A model generated the notes under the pieces. The model was not told where the DNA came from. It did not search any database and was given only the letters and a program-made list of their open reading frames with translations. The position numbers and the translations under genes were made by a program. Positions 47,446 to 60,079 of a stretch of 64,000 bases of DNA are shown in pieces. How positions within the stretch are numbered: position 1 is the first letter of the stretch; every line of letters starts with the position of its first letter. Location of the stretch: the NCBI GenBank assembly GCA_015680685.1, contig MNCI01002192.1, positions 268,259 through 332,258 on the forward strand, given 5' to 3'. This DNA is from Gnetum montanum. Its lineage: Eukaryota > Streptophyta > Gnetopsida > Gnetales > Gnetaceae.

Positions 47446-49850
47446 ATGAACCCTAAGATCAAAAAGCATTCTAAAAATGAATATAATAATTTAAGCACAC
47501 TAATATCTTATTTTAATAGCAAAATGTATTCTTCTCACAAGCATGACGATACTAAACCACTAGTGCCTCAAGAATACAGGGTGATATATACTCATCCAGA
47601 TGAGTATGTGCTTGACTTCACCTTCATCCTACATTAGGATGAAAAATTGTGGTAGTAAGATATCAAGGGTAACATTGTAATGCCTTCCAATCAGTCTATG
47701 CCCAAGATGCTACTCCAAAATCTTAGAAGGTTATACATCCAAAATCTTCAAGAAGAGAATGTTGTGCATGACCATGACTATAGGGACTACCATCCCACTG
47801 AAACATAATGCAAGAGACATCGACATTAGGAGAAACACCATGAAGGTTTGAAAGGGAAATGGTTCACCAACCCCTTGTTCCTACTAAACCAAAATGACAA
47901 TGAGGATCCTCCCTCTAGGGGTTCTCAACATGAAGATTATTCACCCTTTGATATTGATGATGTAGGCTTGAACCTAAAGCTATAGTCCACTATCAACAAT
48001 CTAGGTTCAGACAAAAGTAGGAGCTAAAGCAAGGGCTTGAGCAAGCATCAAGATGATAAGAAAGCTAAAAAACATGACCATGAAAAAAGTAAAGAAGGTG
48101 GAAGATACCATGATCATGGAAGTCCTCCTCTCTCTTATCCCTCTTTATCTACATCTTCTTCTTCCTCTTCTGATTCTAAGAGATGCCACTGAAAGAAAAA
48201 GCATGATGAAAGTAAACAGTGAGACAATAATGATCACTAGGCCCACCATGAATGAAGGGGTAGTAGAGGACATCATAGCCATTATCAAAATAATGATGAT
48301 GATGAGCCTTTGTTGGCAACTTGAAGTATGCTGAATATCACAGAGGTAGTGAATATTCCAACTAGGCATGTAAAAGATAGTCAGATAAAGAAACTTAACA
48401 TGAACAATATCCCTAGATTTAAAGGGGATATAACTCTAATCCACAAACACATATTCAATCCTTTCATGATTCTTGTCCCTTAAAAAATATTTAAAACGAT
48501 TGGTGGAAATTAAAGCTATTTCCCAAGATACTCATCAAGGAAGCCAAAAGTTGGTATTAATCCTTGGAACCAAAATCCATCCATAGGTTAAGTACAATGC
48601 TAGAGCCATTCAATGATAAATATCAGACATACTCCCAAGTGTCTAATCTAAGAAGGTAGATCCAAGGATGGAAGTAATGAATACATGAACCCTTGGATGC
48701 TACAATGGGAAAATACTATTCCCTCATACACCAATGCCCTGGCCATGGTTATTCTTAGCAGGAACAACTTCAGCACATCATAGATGGATTCAGATTAGAA
48801 ATGAGAGGAAATCTTGGGGTTTGTGCCCAAGGAAGACTATGAGAACTTAGAGCTCATTAGATCCAAATGCTAATAGATCAAGTAGCAAAAGAATAAGGAG
48901 ACTTAAGAAAATGGAAAAGTGCTAAGGAATATAATAGAGATCCTTCCATTAGAGAAAGGAATTTTTGATTTTGCAATACTAAAGAGGAGTCACCACTTGA
49001 TGAGGTGATGCAACGAAAAACTTGGTTAATGAAAAAATCTATTTTCAATATATTGGCCAAGGTTGATAAATTATAAGAATCTTTGGATGAAAAATTCCAA
49101 ACTTGTCTAATAATCGCAAAAGAATCAAGAGGGTAGAGTATGTATTATAACTGTAGGAGGTAGAAAGAAGCTGCATGTACAAACCAAAGGGGTAAGGAAA
49201 AAATAAGAAGATGATGGTGGATGTATCATTTGCCAATATGAACATCCTAAAGGATGTTTTCTTATTGTGTCATACTTGCAAGAGTCTAGGGTATATGCAC
49301 TAAATCTTAGACTAGAAAAAAGGAAAGAACCTAAAATTTTGCCTTATTCTCAAGGAAATCCAAGATGGTCCCAACAATAATAACAAGCTTATTATCCAAG
49401 TGAAGCTCCATCACAACCATATGAGCAATATGAGTAATGGAAACATCCATATTTGAGAGGGATGTCATCACCAAGGTAGTAGTACCCTTACAGGAAACCA
49501 AATCCATATGGGTACTATGTTTAACAACCAATTTTTCCATGTGAATTTTCTAGTCATGCTTCTTTTTAACACCACTAAAACCCTCTAGAGTATCACAAAC
49601 TCATTCTCCATCAACTAGAGGAGAAACTCCATATCCCTATCATCCTTCTCATCCTTTAACACATGCTTCTCCACCCTCCATCTAATTACCTCCTACTCCA
49701 TCTATGCAAGACAAAATTCCAAGCCAACCATAAGAATGTAATGCTACTAGGGGTATCCACTTACAACTGGCTTCCCAGCTGAATGGTTCAAAACAAAAAT
49801 CCTAAAAATGACTATTCTTCTAATCCCAAAAATCCTCCAAATTCCTCACA
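47446..49850 (+). pseudogene. Gag of element D
   Basis: The start ATG at 47446 lies shortly after the PBS and opens 63 codons with VIYTHPDEYVLDFTFILH. Lys/His/Asp-rich stretches follow, then DDDEPLLAT near 48290 and the Gag core to about 48900. A knuckle-like CIICQYEHPKGCF lies near 49225 (C: CNLCLYDHPKGQC). A proline/tyrosine-rich tail reaches about 49850. Many in-frame stops. Confidence 0.75.
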
Positions 49851-49899
49851 GACTAATGTTATTAGCCACCCTATCTCTTAATCATCCTCTACATCCATT

Positions 49900-50560
49900 T
49901 CTTTCAAGAGCCCTTCAAACCAAATGCTTTTTAAGATCTATATAGTTAGGTTAACCCATGTTGTATCTAATTGGATCAAGACTGGAAACCTTCCTAGAAA
50001 AGGATCTAACCCTAGAATTTTTCTCATCTAGTTGTAGATTTTTGGACATGAGCAATGCAAGGTTTTTCTTGATTCAGGTTTTGATGTCAATCTAATTTCC
50101 CATAACATGTATAAAGCATGGAATTTGCTGCCTCTTAAGAAGAGCAATATCCATTTAGAATTGGTAGACTAGTCTATCATTATTTTTTTGAAACTTGTGG
50201 AGGACATTGTGACTACTGTTTATGGGTGGTCATGTCCTACCAATTTTCTAATGATCAAGGTCAACAACTACAAGGGAGAATTTTGAATTGTTATGGAAAG
50301 GGCATGGTTGAGCACTATTGATGTATGAATGAGCATCAAAGATCTCTCCTTGGCAATTTCCAATGGAAATGAATTTGGAAAGAGTAAGAAGAAAAGAGTT
50401 CCATGCATAAAGTACAATGATATCGGAAGTAACTATGTGCAGAAACTCTAGTCTATCAAGAGCACATTCATCAAAGCATGTAGATAGTGTGTAGATGAAT
50501 TTGAAATCCAAAGATGCTTATACATAGTAGCCACAAAATAGGAGGGCACCTAGTGGTTGA
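49900..50560 (+). pseudogene. Aspartic protease of element D
   Basis: The active site is KVFLDSGFDVNLIS near 50055, the canonical D-S-G. The later block IKVNNYKGEF, VMERAWL and KKKRVPCIKY (50250-50430) corresponds to the 67-aa stretch in F. Stops at about 50284 and 50328. It processes the polyprotein (family knowledge). Confidence 0.75.
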
Positions 50561-51500
50561 TAGTTGATATTGGAAGTAGCACACTTTGCATCAAACCTAT
50601 TGAAAGTCTAATATGTGCCTATATTGAAAGCATGGATGAACTAGAGCAAGTTCATCACCAACTCTTTGATGATGATGCAAATGATGATACTAATTGGAAA
50701 TAGTTGGAAGTCTCTGAAAATTTTAAACAAGATCTCTTAGAGTTGAAAACTCTACCTACTAGCATGAAGTATGCATTTTTGAAAAATGGTAAGCTAGTAA
50801 TCATCAATGCTAATCTTCCTCCAAAATAGAAAAAAATGTTGTTGAATGTGGTGAAAAAAAGGCCAATAGCCTTTGCTTGATCATATCCTGAGCTCACAAG
50901 GATTGATCCTAGGATATGCCAGCATCATATCTACACTGATCTAGCATGAAGCCAAAGAGGTAGCTGTAGCAGTGGATGAATCCCAAATTAAAGCATACTA
51001 TCAAATAGGAAATTGAGCAACTCCTCAAGATGTGGTTTATCTATCCCATTAAGGTTAGTCCACTCATGATTGTACTAAGGAAAGATGGAAAATGATGGGT
51101 TTGCATCAACTTCTAGCTATTAAATATGGTAACATTCAAAGATCACTTTCCATTCTCATTTGTGAATCAAGTGTTAGACACCATATCTAGCAATTGTTGT
51201 TATAGTTTTTTGGATGGTTATAGTGGCTATAAAAAAAATCTATATTGCACCAAAGGATAAAGCCAAAACAACATTTACAAGTCATTGGGGGACTTTTGCA
51301 TATTAAAAAATGCCTTTTGGTCTATGCAATGTTCCTACAACATTCCAACACTTGGTCTTGAGAATTTTTCAACAAAAAAATGGTTGTATCATGGAAGTAT
51401 TCATGGATGAATTCTCCACTTATGGAACTACATTTGAGTAAGCCTTGGATTGCCTTGAGCAACTACTTAAAAGGTGTGTGACAATGAATCTTTGGCTTAG
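50561..51500 (+). pseudogene. Reverse transcriptase of element D
   Basis: A leading block (50690-50880, LPTSMKYAFL) is the usual start of plant Ty3 pol, where many families read LPxHLKYAFL. RT motifs: KTTFTSHWGTFAY, KMPFGLCNVPTTFQ and VFMDEFSTYG near 51400. The second catalytic Asp of the F-M-D-D box is Glu here, while F and J keep D-D. Frameshifts occur between 51000 and 51250. Confidence 0.8.
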
Positions 51501-52200
51501 TTGGTAGAAAATCCATCTGATGGTCTTGGAAGGCATTGTACTTGAGCATAGAATTTCTCAAGCAAGGACTGAGGTGGACCTTAAAAATATAAAGGTCATA
51601 CAAGGAATAACTTACTAACCATAAACCATTAAAGATGTTTGATAATTCCTTAGATACAATAGCTACAATAGGTGATTTAAAGAGAATTTTTCTATGATCA
51701 TAAAACCATTCGTCAAGCTAACAAAGAAAGATACTCCATTCATCTAGAATAAAGAATGTGAAAATGTCTTCCAAAGCCTCAAGTAGAAACTCATAGAAAG
51801 TTCAATTCTATGAGCACCTAACTAGTGTTAACCATTTCATATCATGACATATGCATAAAATTATGCCTTGGGAGCCATTCTTACATAGTTCAATGATAAG
51901 AAAAATCTATATTACATCTGCTACACAAGTAAAAGCATTGTGGGTGCACATTTAAATTACACCATAATGGAAAAAGAACTATTGGTGGTGGTGTATGCTC
52001 TAGAGAAGTTAAAGTACTATGTGCTTGGATATAAAGTGTTTGTGCACATTGATCATAGTGCAATTTTCTTCCTCATGAATGAACCAACGATGAGCCCCCA
52101 TATTATACTATGGTTGGTGATCTTACAAGAAGTTGATCTTACAATGGTAGATTGAAAAAAGATTGAGAATGTGGTCATTGATCACTTATCTCGGTTACGA
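51501..52200 (+). pseudogene. RNase H of element D
   Basis: The clear block is 51940-52155, YTIMEKELLVVVYALEKL then VFVHIDHSAIFFL, the TExELLAVVYALxKFRxYLLG and TDHxAL pattern of Ty3 RNase H. It degrades RNA in the hybrid (family knowledge). VIDHLSRL closes the domain near 52195. Confidence 0.8.
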
Positions 52201-53540
52201 TGGGATAACAAAGAGAAGAGCTTGCTTTCTAACCAATTTCATGATGAACTCCTCTTTACTAGTACAATAAATGAACAAGTACCCATAGAACCAAAATAGT
52301 ATGATGGCATCCTTGCTTATCTTCTCGCTCAAGAGATTCCACAAGATTTGGACTATAGAAAGAAATAGCAATTTCTTCATTAGGCCAAATGCTTCATGGA
52401 AATCAAAAGACACCTTTACAAAGTCTACATCGATGGCTTGGTTTGTTCATGTGTACTTGATGTTGATCAATTGCACATTCTCTAGGACACTCATGAGGGT
52501 CCTTATGGGGGTCACTATGCTAGAAGATGCATGGCCATTAAGATCCTAATGATAGGGTATTATTCACCAACCATATTTAGGGATGCCTACTAATTTGTTT
52601 TCTCTTGTGAACATTGTCAACATGATTGCTTGAATGGAATGACCTCAATAGTGGATCTAATCACTAGAATACTTCAACTTCATGGATCCCATCATACCCA
52701 TGTGAAATGGAAATATGTACTTGATTACTGCATAAAATGGGTAGAAGAAGAAACCGTCATCAATTGTACATCATCTACTACTCCATAGTTTGTACAAAAA
52801 ATTTTCTAAATTAATTTTGGGTGCCACAAACACTAATGTTTAAGAATGGAACCCATTTCACAAGCATCACTTTTTGCAAGCTCATGCAACACTTAGGGGT
52901 TGAACGTAAATTAACAACACCCTATCACCCGTAAGCCAATGGGCAAGTAGAGGTTACTAACAGGGAGATTATGAAGATCTTAATGAGAAATATTAGCAAA
53001 TATAGGAGAGATTAGAGCACAAAACTCAACGATGCCCTCTGGAACTACTGCTCAACATGGAAACTCCTTATATGCTACTCTCCTTATGAAGTGGTTTATG
53101 GGAAACTACCAATACTTCCTATTCAATCCAAGCTTTGTACACTTTCAACAACATGTGACCTAGATCTTGAACTAAGTCTAGCATAAAGAAAACAATTTAT
53201 CAACCTTAATGTGCTAGATAAAAATTTATTAATGGTCCTATCCTTTAATTAAGTGCACATAAAACTTAATGAACAACACCATGATCTTAGGATAAGGAAA
53301 GTGAAATTTTAACCTAGAGACAAGGCCCTCTACTAGAACCTCACACATGTACCTCAATGAAAAAAGTTCCAAACGTTGTGGGAAGGGCTTTATATCATTT
53401 ATGAAACCTTTCCTTTTGGGGCCATGTTGATCTACAAACCTAAGAGCTTGGACAAAAAGTAGCTGGTCAACATGCAACAAGTCAAACCTTTCTATGAACC
53501 CATGCAAGCTAGTGGAAGTAACGCCTCAACGGAAGGATAA
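52201..53540 (+). pseudogene. Integrase of element D
   Basis: The zinc-binding H-H-C-C part reads DTHEGPYGGHY and then FSCEHCQ near 52490-52620. The core has KYVLDYCIKWVEE (first catalytic Asp region) near 52720, and TPYHP-ANGQVEVTNREI (catalytic Glu region) near 52920. The C-terminal part has NEQHHDLRIRKVKF, LWEGLYIIYE and VKPFYEP (53265-53510). No chromodomain is seen. It joins cDNA to the host genome (family knowledge). Confidence 0.8.
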
Positions 53541-55120
53541 CCTTGCTCAATATTTTAAATCTTCTCCTTTCAGATTAGTTGTGGGGGAGATGGTTATCCA
53601 CACTAACCATTATAGTGGCTCCTCAAAATTTCCTGATTTTTTGTTTTACACTTTCTTCATTTTTATACCTTTCTTATTTTACATTGTTATTTTTTCCAAT
53701 TTTTGTTTTATAACATCATTAGTATGTTTTATCTTTCTTTAACATTTTGCAATTTATTTTATATTTTTTCTTATTTTGGTGTGAATTTTTCTCATCTTCT
53801 AATGAAGAAATTTATTACCAACAGGAGATAGTGGTGCTATAGCAGGTTACTAATGGTGGTTGTACTTAATTTTTTTGATTGCTAATGTCTATTTTCTATT
53901 TTTGAATTTTTATGATTGATAACTACGACTTATTTTTATTTTCATGGAATAGGCAGTGAGTCCAAGTCATCCACCCATCCACAAACCCTATGGTTTTCCT
54001 TATTTTGGAAACATTAGGTCCCTTTTTCATATATAAAGATTTAATTAACTTATGACCTTGGTAGTTTCCAAGATTGGAAAAGATTCAAAGGTTTGAAAAG
54101 GGTGTGCCTTCAAGGGGATTCAATACTCTTTTTAGCTCTCTACTATCTTGAGTGCAAGTATGTTTTTCATGGATTTCTTACCATTCGATGTTAACCAATA
54201 ACAAGAAGTTGAATAAGTCTTTGCATGGTGTGGTCCCCATCCAAAATAAATAAACAAAATTAAATTAAATTAAATTAAAAATAAAAAATGATGAAAATTC
54301 AGAGCACACCCATTAGACAAAATAAATAGGCTACAAGCACTAGTTATGGGACTAGAAAGACATGTTCCCCATGCCTAAAGATCTCCTCAAACTAAGGTCC
54401 TTTCTCACTTTATGCTTCTTTTTTCTTCTCAAATAAGGTATGGTGGTTATCTATGGGAGAATTCTTGTATCTCAAGGGGGTGGACTAGTCTTAGAGTGGT
54501 GATGTCAAGTCACTAAAAGTGGTTGATTTTGGTATAGACTACAGTTGGATTTTATTGGGTCATTTAACCATAAAATTCACAAGGGACTTTATGTGACCAT
54601 GATTGAGACACCCATTCCATTCTCTCTCTTATCCATCAATGCTCTCTATAACTCACTTCACTATCGATTTTCATGTTTTTTTTTTCATGTCATAGTTTGA
54701 TATGTTAAAATTTCTTAATAGATTCTCAAGGTTGGTCCTTAACTTTTCATAACCATTAATCAACTATTGGGCCCACAGACTCCTTAGTTGAGGTTATGCA
54801 AGGGGAAAAGGAGCATGTGCCACTATGGGGATGACCCACTTTCATATCTTATGGTTTTGTTAGTTAATTTTCTTACCCTTACTCATTGTCGCAATTAAAA
54901 TCTTTTGTGCCCCCCATCTTGCATCCAACTAGGTGCTCCTTAAGGCATTCTTCTTTATGAAATCTCATTCTCTACTTATTTTTCAATCTTCTAAATATCA
55001 AAACTCTCTTCTAATAATTTCATCATGTTCTCAGCTTTTTGTACTTCCATTTGATCCCAATTTTCTTCAAAAATTCCTCATATTTTTTGAATTTGACAAG
55101 TTAATGGTGATCAATAGCCG
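53541..55120. other. Non-coding spacer after integrase, element D
   Basis: AT-rich with T-rich runs (53630-53970). No ORF that I recognise. It separates pol from the internal promoter. Confidence 0.5.
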
Positions 55121-55180
55121 CATCAACTAATCCTCGTCAACTAGGCCCCATCAACGGAGTTCAAAAATTCTATAAATACC
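55121..55180 (+). promoter_or_regulatory. Internal TATA promoter with LTR-like motif, element D
   Basis: TCTATAAATACCATCC at 55169-55184 is preceded by GTCAACTAGGCCCCATCAA (55136-55154). The U3 of this element's LTRs has ACTAGGCCCCATCAA at 46561-46575 and 58571-58585, also upstream of a TATA box. The motif is absent from C, which has a different shared motif. Confidence 0.7.
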
Positions 55181-55309
55181 ATCCAAGACTTTAAAATTTT
55201 TTTTCATTTGCTTTCAAATAGGACCAAAGTTTTTGCAATTTTTCAGAGCCCATAACTTTCATATTGTTTGTCCAAATTATTTCATTCATTAGTCTTGTAA
55301 CTATCGAAG

Positions 55310-55669
55310 GTAAGATCTTCATCGTGGGGATCACAAACCTTAAGGTTTTTGATGAAAATTTTTCAAACTTTTTCTAAATTTCTCAAAGGATTAATAAATT
55401 AAATAATATTAAACCATCAATTTTTGAGAGTTTAGCTCTTCCAACAAAATTTGGTAAACTTAAAATTATTTATTAATGTTAAAATAATATTAAAAGAATC
55501 AACTAGGCCATAATCACAACTTAGCCAAGTTTAACTACCCCAAGAGATAATGTATTCCCAATGTTTCAAAGTTACACATTAACTGCTAATCCTTGGTCAT
55601 GTTGTGATTACAAATGACACCTAGATCAAAACACCTATAGGAAGCAAGACCATCACAACCAAAGCACAA
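55310..55669 (+). other. Probable 5' intron before the extra ORF, element D
   Basis: A good donor (CGAAG/GTAAGATC) lies 130 bp after the TATA box, and the extra ORF begins about 360 bp farther on. In C an acceptor (GATTGCAG) is directly before the ATG. The acceptor in D is not clear. Confidence 0.45.
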
Positions 55670-58302
55670 ATGACCTAGAATTAGAAGGGACCAAGAAGAA
55701 CAATCCTAGAAGCAAGTGGTAGACACTCATGCAATGGGACCTCCTCAGGAGGAGCCCAAAATGGAATCTATTTGATAAATTCCTAAAGAAGAGGCTACAA
55801 CTAAATAATCCCAAAGAGGAGAGGCATCAAGATCAATACTAGGACTTGAGATTACATTAACACAAGCCTTCCTAGATGCAATTAAGCTTCATGATGTCCA
55901 ACGCTCAATTCTTCAAGAATTGAACTTTGTACCATTCTTGGAACATGCTCCACCAAAAGTTAAGATACACTTGCAAAGCTCTTTCATGTGGCTATCTTAC
56001 TCAGGAGAAGAAATTGGGTAGGCTCTTGGCCTACCTGATTTTGGCACCCATTTGGTAGAAATATTAATGTAAGAAGACCTTGAGGCAAAAAGGGATTGGA
56101 CCTAGAGGTGTTATGGGATTGACCGTAATTAGTTTGACATGCTTACACTAGTGGACCATATATACTTCAAGATAGCAACCTATCACCTCAAGGTGATAGC
56201 CTTCTTTGCCCATGCTTGTGCTACTCTAAGTAAAAAATTCCTTATTAAGCTTCCAAAGTTGAACTATCTAGAGATACAGAAACACTTCAAGGAGAATAAA
56301 CAAGGAAGGAAAACCATGTTGTTTCTATACCTTATCAAAAAACTCTGCACAATGGCATGGATAGTTCACTATGCTAATGATATGATCAAGCATGCTTCCA
56401 TTACCTTTTGGTCTAAAATGATGAAGAATAAGAACCCTGTTGTATCACAAGAAGAGGAGTAGCAACTACCACCTCCACTACCCACTCAAGAAACAACACC
56501 AAAGGCCCACATAACCATTGAACACCTACATGAAATCTGAGAGTAGCTCTTGCATGAGCAAAATTAATGAGCAAGAAAAAGTTGTGGGGACCCATCTTTG
56601 TACCATCCTACAATGAGTCACCTCAATGGACTGACTCAAAGATGGAGGTGGATTAATATTTTTATCCCAAAGAACATAGCTACCTGCAAGGTTGAATCCT
56701 AGTTCCTGAGAGATGATAGTGTCTCTCTCATAATATCAAAAATTCCAAAAAATCTTTGGAAATGTCGCTACCTTCTTAGTGCACTTGGAGGAGGATGAAG
56801 GGACAACTGTATTGGTGACATATCACCAAAGACAAGAGATAGTAGCAGAATTGTTGCTAACAAAATCACTAAAGCTGTGAACACACCTAAAATGCAAGTA
56901 CTACATGTTTCTACACTCATAGATGTATAGACATCCATAAGAACTATTAATGGAGGACTAAGTGCAACCTAGCATGAAGAATTACTAGACCAACTCATGG
57001 AAACTGGGCAACCAAATCTAGATAGAGCTACTTGAAGCAAAGGGGAAGTGCATCATTTGAGAAGGACAACTCAAAATGGCTCAAGCAAAAAAATGATGCT
57101 TGGCTACAAAGTTTGTTGGACTAAGAGCCCATCTTTCTAATCTCGTGCTCCTTAACCCTACACTAACAAGAGATGAATCTTTTCAATAGCTTTAAGACAA
57201 GCTAAAATAGGTTGAGGTAGGGATGGTGATGATCATCTTGACCAATCTATGATCATGGCCAAAACATATTTAGTATAAAAGAACTTGATCCAAATGTGTC
57301 AAGAGAATGAGATGTTCATCATAGAAAATCATCACCTACTGCATGTTGATGTCTAGAAACAACAAATACAAGAATTCATCCATCAACAATAGGAGTAACT
57401 AGCTAAGATAAAAAATAGGCTTAGGAGATTGGTAGCAAAGAATAGAAATCTCTTTATGAAGGAAGTCCATGTCTAATGCCAGAAATTAACAATCAAGATT
57501 TTCACTTGGAAGAATGAGTCTTTCAAATTTTAGAGAGTTAAGAACCACTACAGAGATCAGGTTGGCATGTAGAAAGAAGTTAATGAAAGACATCCAAATG
57601 GCTAAGGCAAAAGTTAATGAGATCCTCTAGCAACTTTAGAAAGGAAAATAAGTATTTCAACCTATCATTGATGGGATAGATGCCTACAACAAAGCAGAGA
57701 ACCACATGAAGGAGTTGCAAATTGAAGATATGATAGAATACATGGATCTTGCCAATCTCAGATATCCAAACTTTGCAATGTTGACTATTGAATGGCCATT
57801 TTTAGAGTTAGAGAAGCAAGTGGACAACTTGTACTTGTTGTATGAGACAAAGTTCAAGCATCATAAGGAGACCAAGAAAAAACTTGAGACTATAAATGCT
57901 AAAATTGAAGTTCTTAGGACAAGACTCACTAATAAAAGATCAACTGTTGAGAATCTAGCTAGAAGAATGAATGAATACCAAGAATTACATAATGCAATTA
58001 GGGCATTTGACACTGAATACAAATATTTTGCTACCTAGTTTATCAATGTCAAGGAGTTATTCCCAATAATGCCCTATCCTTGGGATGTGCCCATTTTGAC
58101 CCACATTGGCAAAGATGCGTGGACCGTGCATGATCCCAAGTGTAAAGAGGAGAAGATGAAAGCATTGTTTTATGCTTTTCATCTTCTATCAAAAGTTTTA
58201 ATAGTAGTAGGACAACCACAATAGACTTAACCACTGCATGCACCTAAAGTAGGAGAAGGTCATTCAAAACCTCAAGAGCCTCCACCACCTAGAACTGGTT
58301 AA
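55670..58302 (+). pseudogene. Extra sense ORF of element D (unknown helical, coiled-coil protein)
   Basis: ATG at 55670 matches the start in C by the following GP block; the stop is at 58300-58302. The N-terminal domain (55870-56460) holds LQELNFVPFLEHAPPKVKIH, the ALGLPDFG motif and an open stretch of 107 aa (56139-56462) with KKFLIKLPKLNYLEIQKHF and KKLCTMAWIVHYA. A basic middle part follows. The coiled coil is clearest at 57706-58038, with LEKQVDNLYLLYETKFKHHK. The C-terminus has FPIMPYPWDV, AWTVHDP, KEEKMKAL and a PPPP tail, all matching C. No signal peptide or membrane helix is seen. Function is unknown. Confidence 0.7.
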
Positions 58303-58509
58303 TCTTCTCCATCATCTTCATGCCATCATAGGAAAATGTGTTTGTCAAATTTTGTCTCTGTGTCCAATTTTGTAGTCCTAAACACCAAAACATTTTGTAA
58401 TGATTGTATATCTATACACTTAGACACTTAGTATTTGTTTGTATTTTTTTATGTTTGTCATATGTCTATCGTTAGTCAATAATTTCATACCTTTCCAAAT
58501 TTATAAATA

Positions 58510-58544
58510 ACTCAAGGATGAGTTTCCATTTAGTTTTTGGGGTA
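58510..58544 (+). other. Polypurine tract region, element D
   Basis: AACTCAAGGATGAGTTTCC then TTTTTGGGGTA precede the 3' LTR. The block is nearly the same in C. Confidence 0.7.
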
Positions 58545-59429
58545 TGATGAATAATAGATTGTCTATGTCCACTAGGCCCCATCAACTAGGCTACATTGAT
58601 GCATGATTTGATGCATTGACGTGACCCTATCGACATAGTGTCTATTTTTACCTATAAAGATGTGGTTACTTGTCATGTTTATGGCATGTCTTGTCATAGT
58701 TGTAGTAGAGATCTTGTAGTTTTATCATTTGGAAGCTATAATATTTTTTAAAGTGCCTAGTGTAGGAGTCAAGAGTGTGCAGATCTTTATTTGAGTACTA
58801 TTGTACCTAAGCACAAAAGTGTGTGTAGAAATAAAAATGTGGTTTTTGATATACCTTGCAACAATTGGAAATAGATTAATTATTTAGTTATGCATTTAAT
58901 GTCCTATGTGACTTTCTTTAATGCTTTAAATAATTAAATAATTAATTAGGATAAACTAAGCCAAACTATGCTAGATTAGCTAGTGATTTATTATGCACAT
59001 AAGTGTGACCACTTTAAACATGCGCTTGGCACTTGGTAATTCTAGTAATACTTAACATTTGGTAAACCAATAACACTAAACATGTTCAAGATGTGTACAG
59101 AAAGTGGGAATGGATGCTTATGTTAGGATTAGTTAGGTTAGTTAGTTAAGTTAAATTAGCAATTAAATTACTCCATTCCTTTCATTCTTTATTTTAAGCA
59201 TCCCAAATATTAAACATAAAAATAATAAAAATTATACATCTCGACCACACTTAACTATACCTTTTCATATCACAACTATAATTGGGAAGAAAATGATTGA
59301 CTATTAGGGAAAGTTCACTTCCTAGAGGCTAGTATACTAAAAGACATAGAATCCATGGAATTCAACTAGATCATGTGTGAATGCTTAGTGATTCGTATGG
59401 TTGAGCATACGGGTATTTGCCACTCATCA
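58545..59429 (+). repeat. 3' LTR of element D (885 bp)
   Basis: It starts TGATGAATAATAG and ends CACTCATCA. Relative to the 5' LTR it lacks about 40 bp of U3 and keeps about 30 bp near its end that the 5' LTR has lost. A TATA-like CCTATAAAG lies at 58651-58659. Confidence 0.85.
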
Positions 59430-60079
59430 TCCTTTAATCACATCTATTGGTGATCAACTATATACCTTTATTTTATTACTAATAACCAAAAATAATTTTG
59501 TTATAAATATCCATCCTTATCTATAAATAGCATAGACTACTCAAGGATCAACTTGTCTGCATTCATCTTTTATGATAAATTTTCCACCATCAATGCCTCA
59601 ATCACCATATCTTATTACTAGCCTATTCCTTAATCTCTATAACCCTATATGTAATTGATTTAGTTTCACATTATCCTTATCTTCCATCTATTAACAAGCC
59701 TACTATCTTACTTATTACATCAGTTCAATCTTCAAAGCCCTTTGTTATCAATTTTTCTCCCATAATAAGATATATGTCTCCATGATCATCTCAAACCTTT
59801 AACCAAGATCATATGCAACCTTCTATATCACTAATTTCATCTCTAGCATGAAGATGTCTTCTATTCCATAGGTGAAATCTCTTTAGTTCCTATGATTTCC
59901 ATCTCTCCTTTTTTCTTCTCTACATCATTTATTTATCATTATTTCTCCCTATGAGCAATTTATCCCTTAACCAACACTAAACCTAATCATCATCATCATC
60001 CTACTTTTTTTTAATCCATTATCATTAAGTTAGTCATCTACATCAATAATGAGCATTTTATTTATGCCTAGCTAGGAGC
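59430..60079. other. Unresolved AT-rich DNA right of element D
   Basis: No gene or repeat that I can support. It may be the continuation of whatever D inserted into. Confidence 0.3.

Larger units (their letters stand above)
46493..59429 (+). mobile_element. Element D: full-length decayed Ty3/gypsy retrotransposon with extra ORF
   Basis: All expected parts are present in order: LTR, tRNA-Asp-type PBS, gag, protease, RT, RNase H, integrase, spacer with internal promoter, extra ORF, PPT, LTR. Total length is about 12.9 kb. Integrase after RNase H places it in Ty3/gypsy. It is the autonomous type of the family that also gives C, F, G and J. Flanks CCATT and TCCTT are at best a decayed target duplication. 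Confidence 0.85.
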
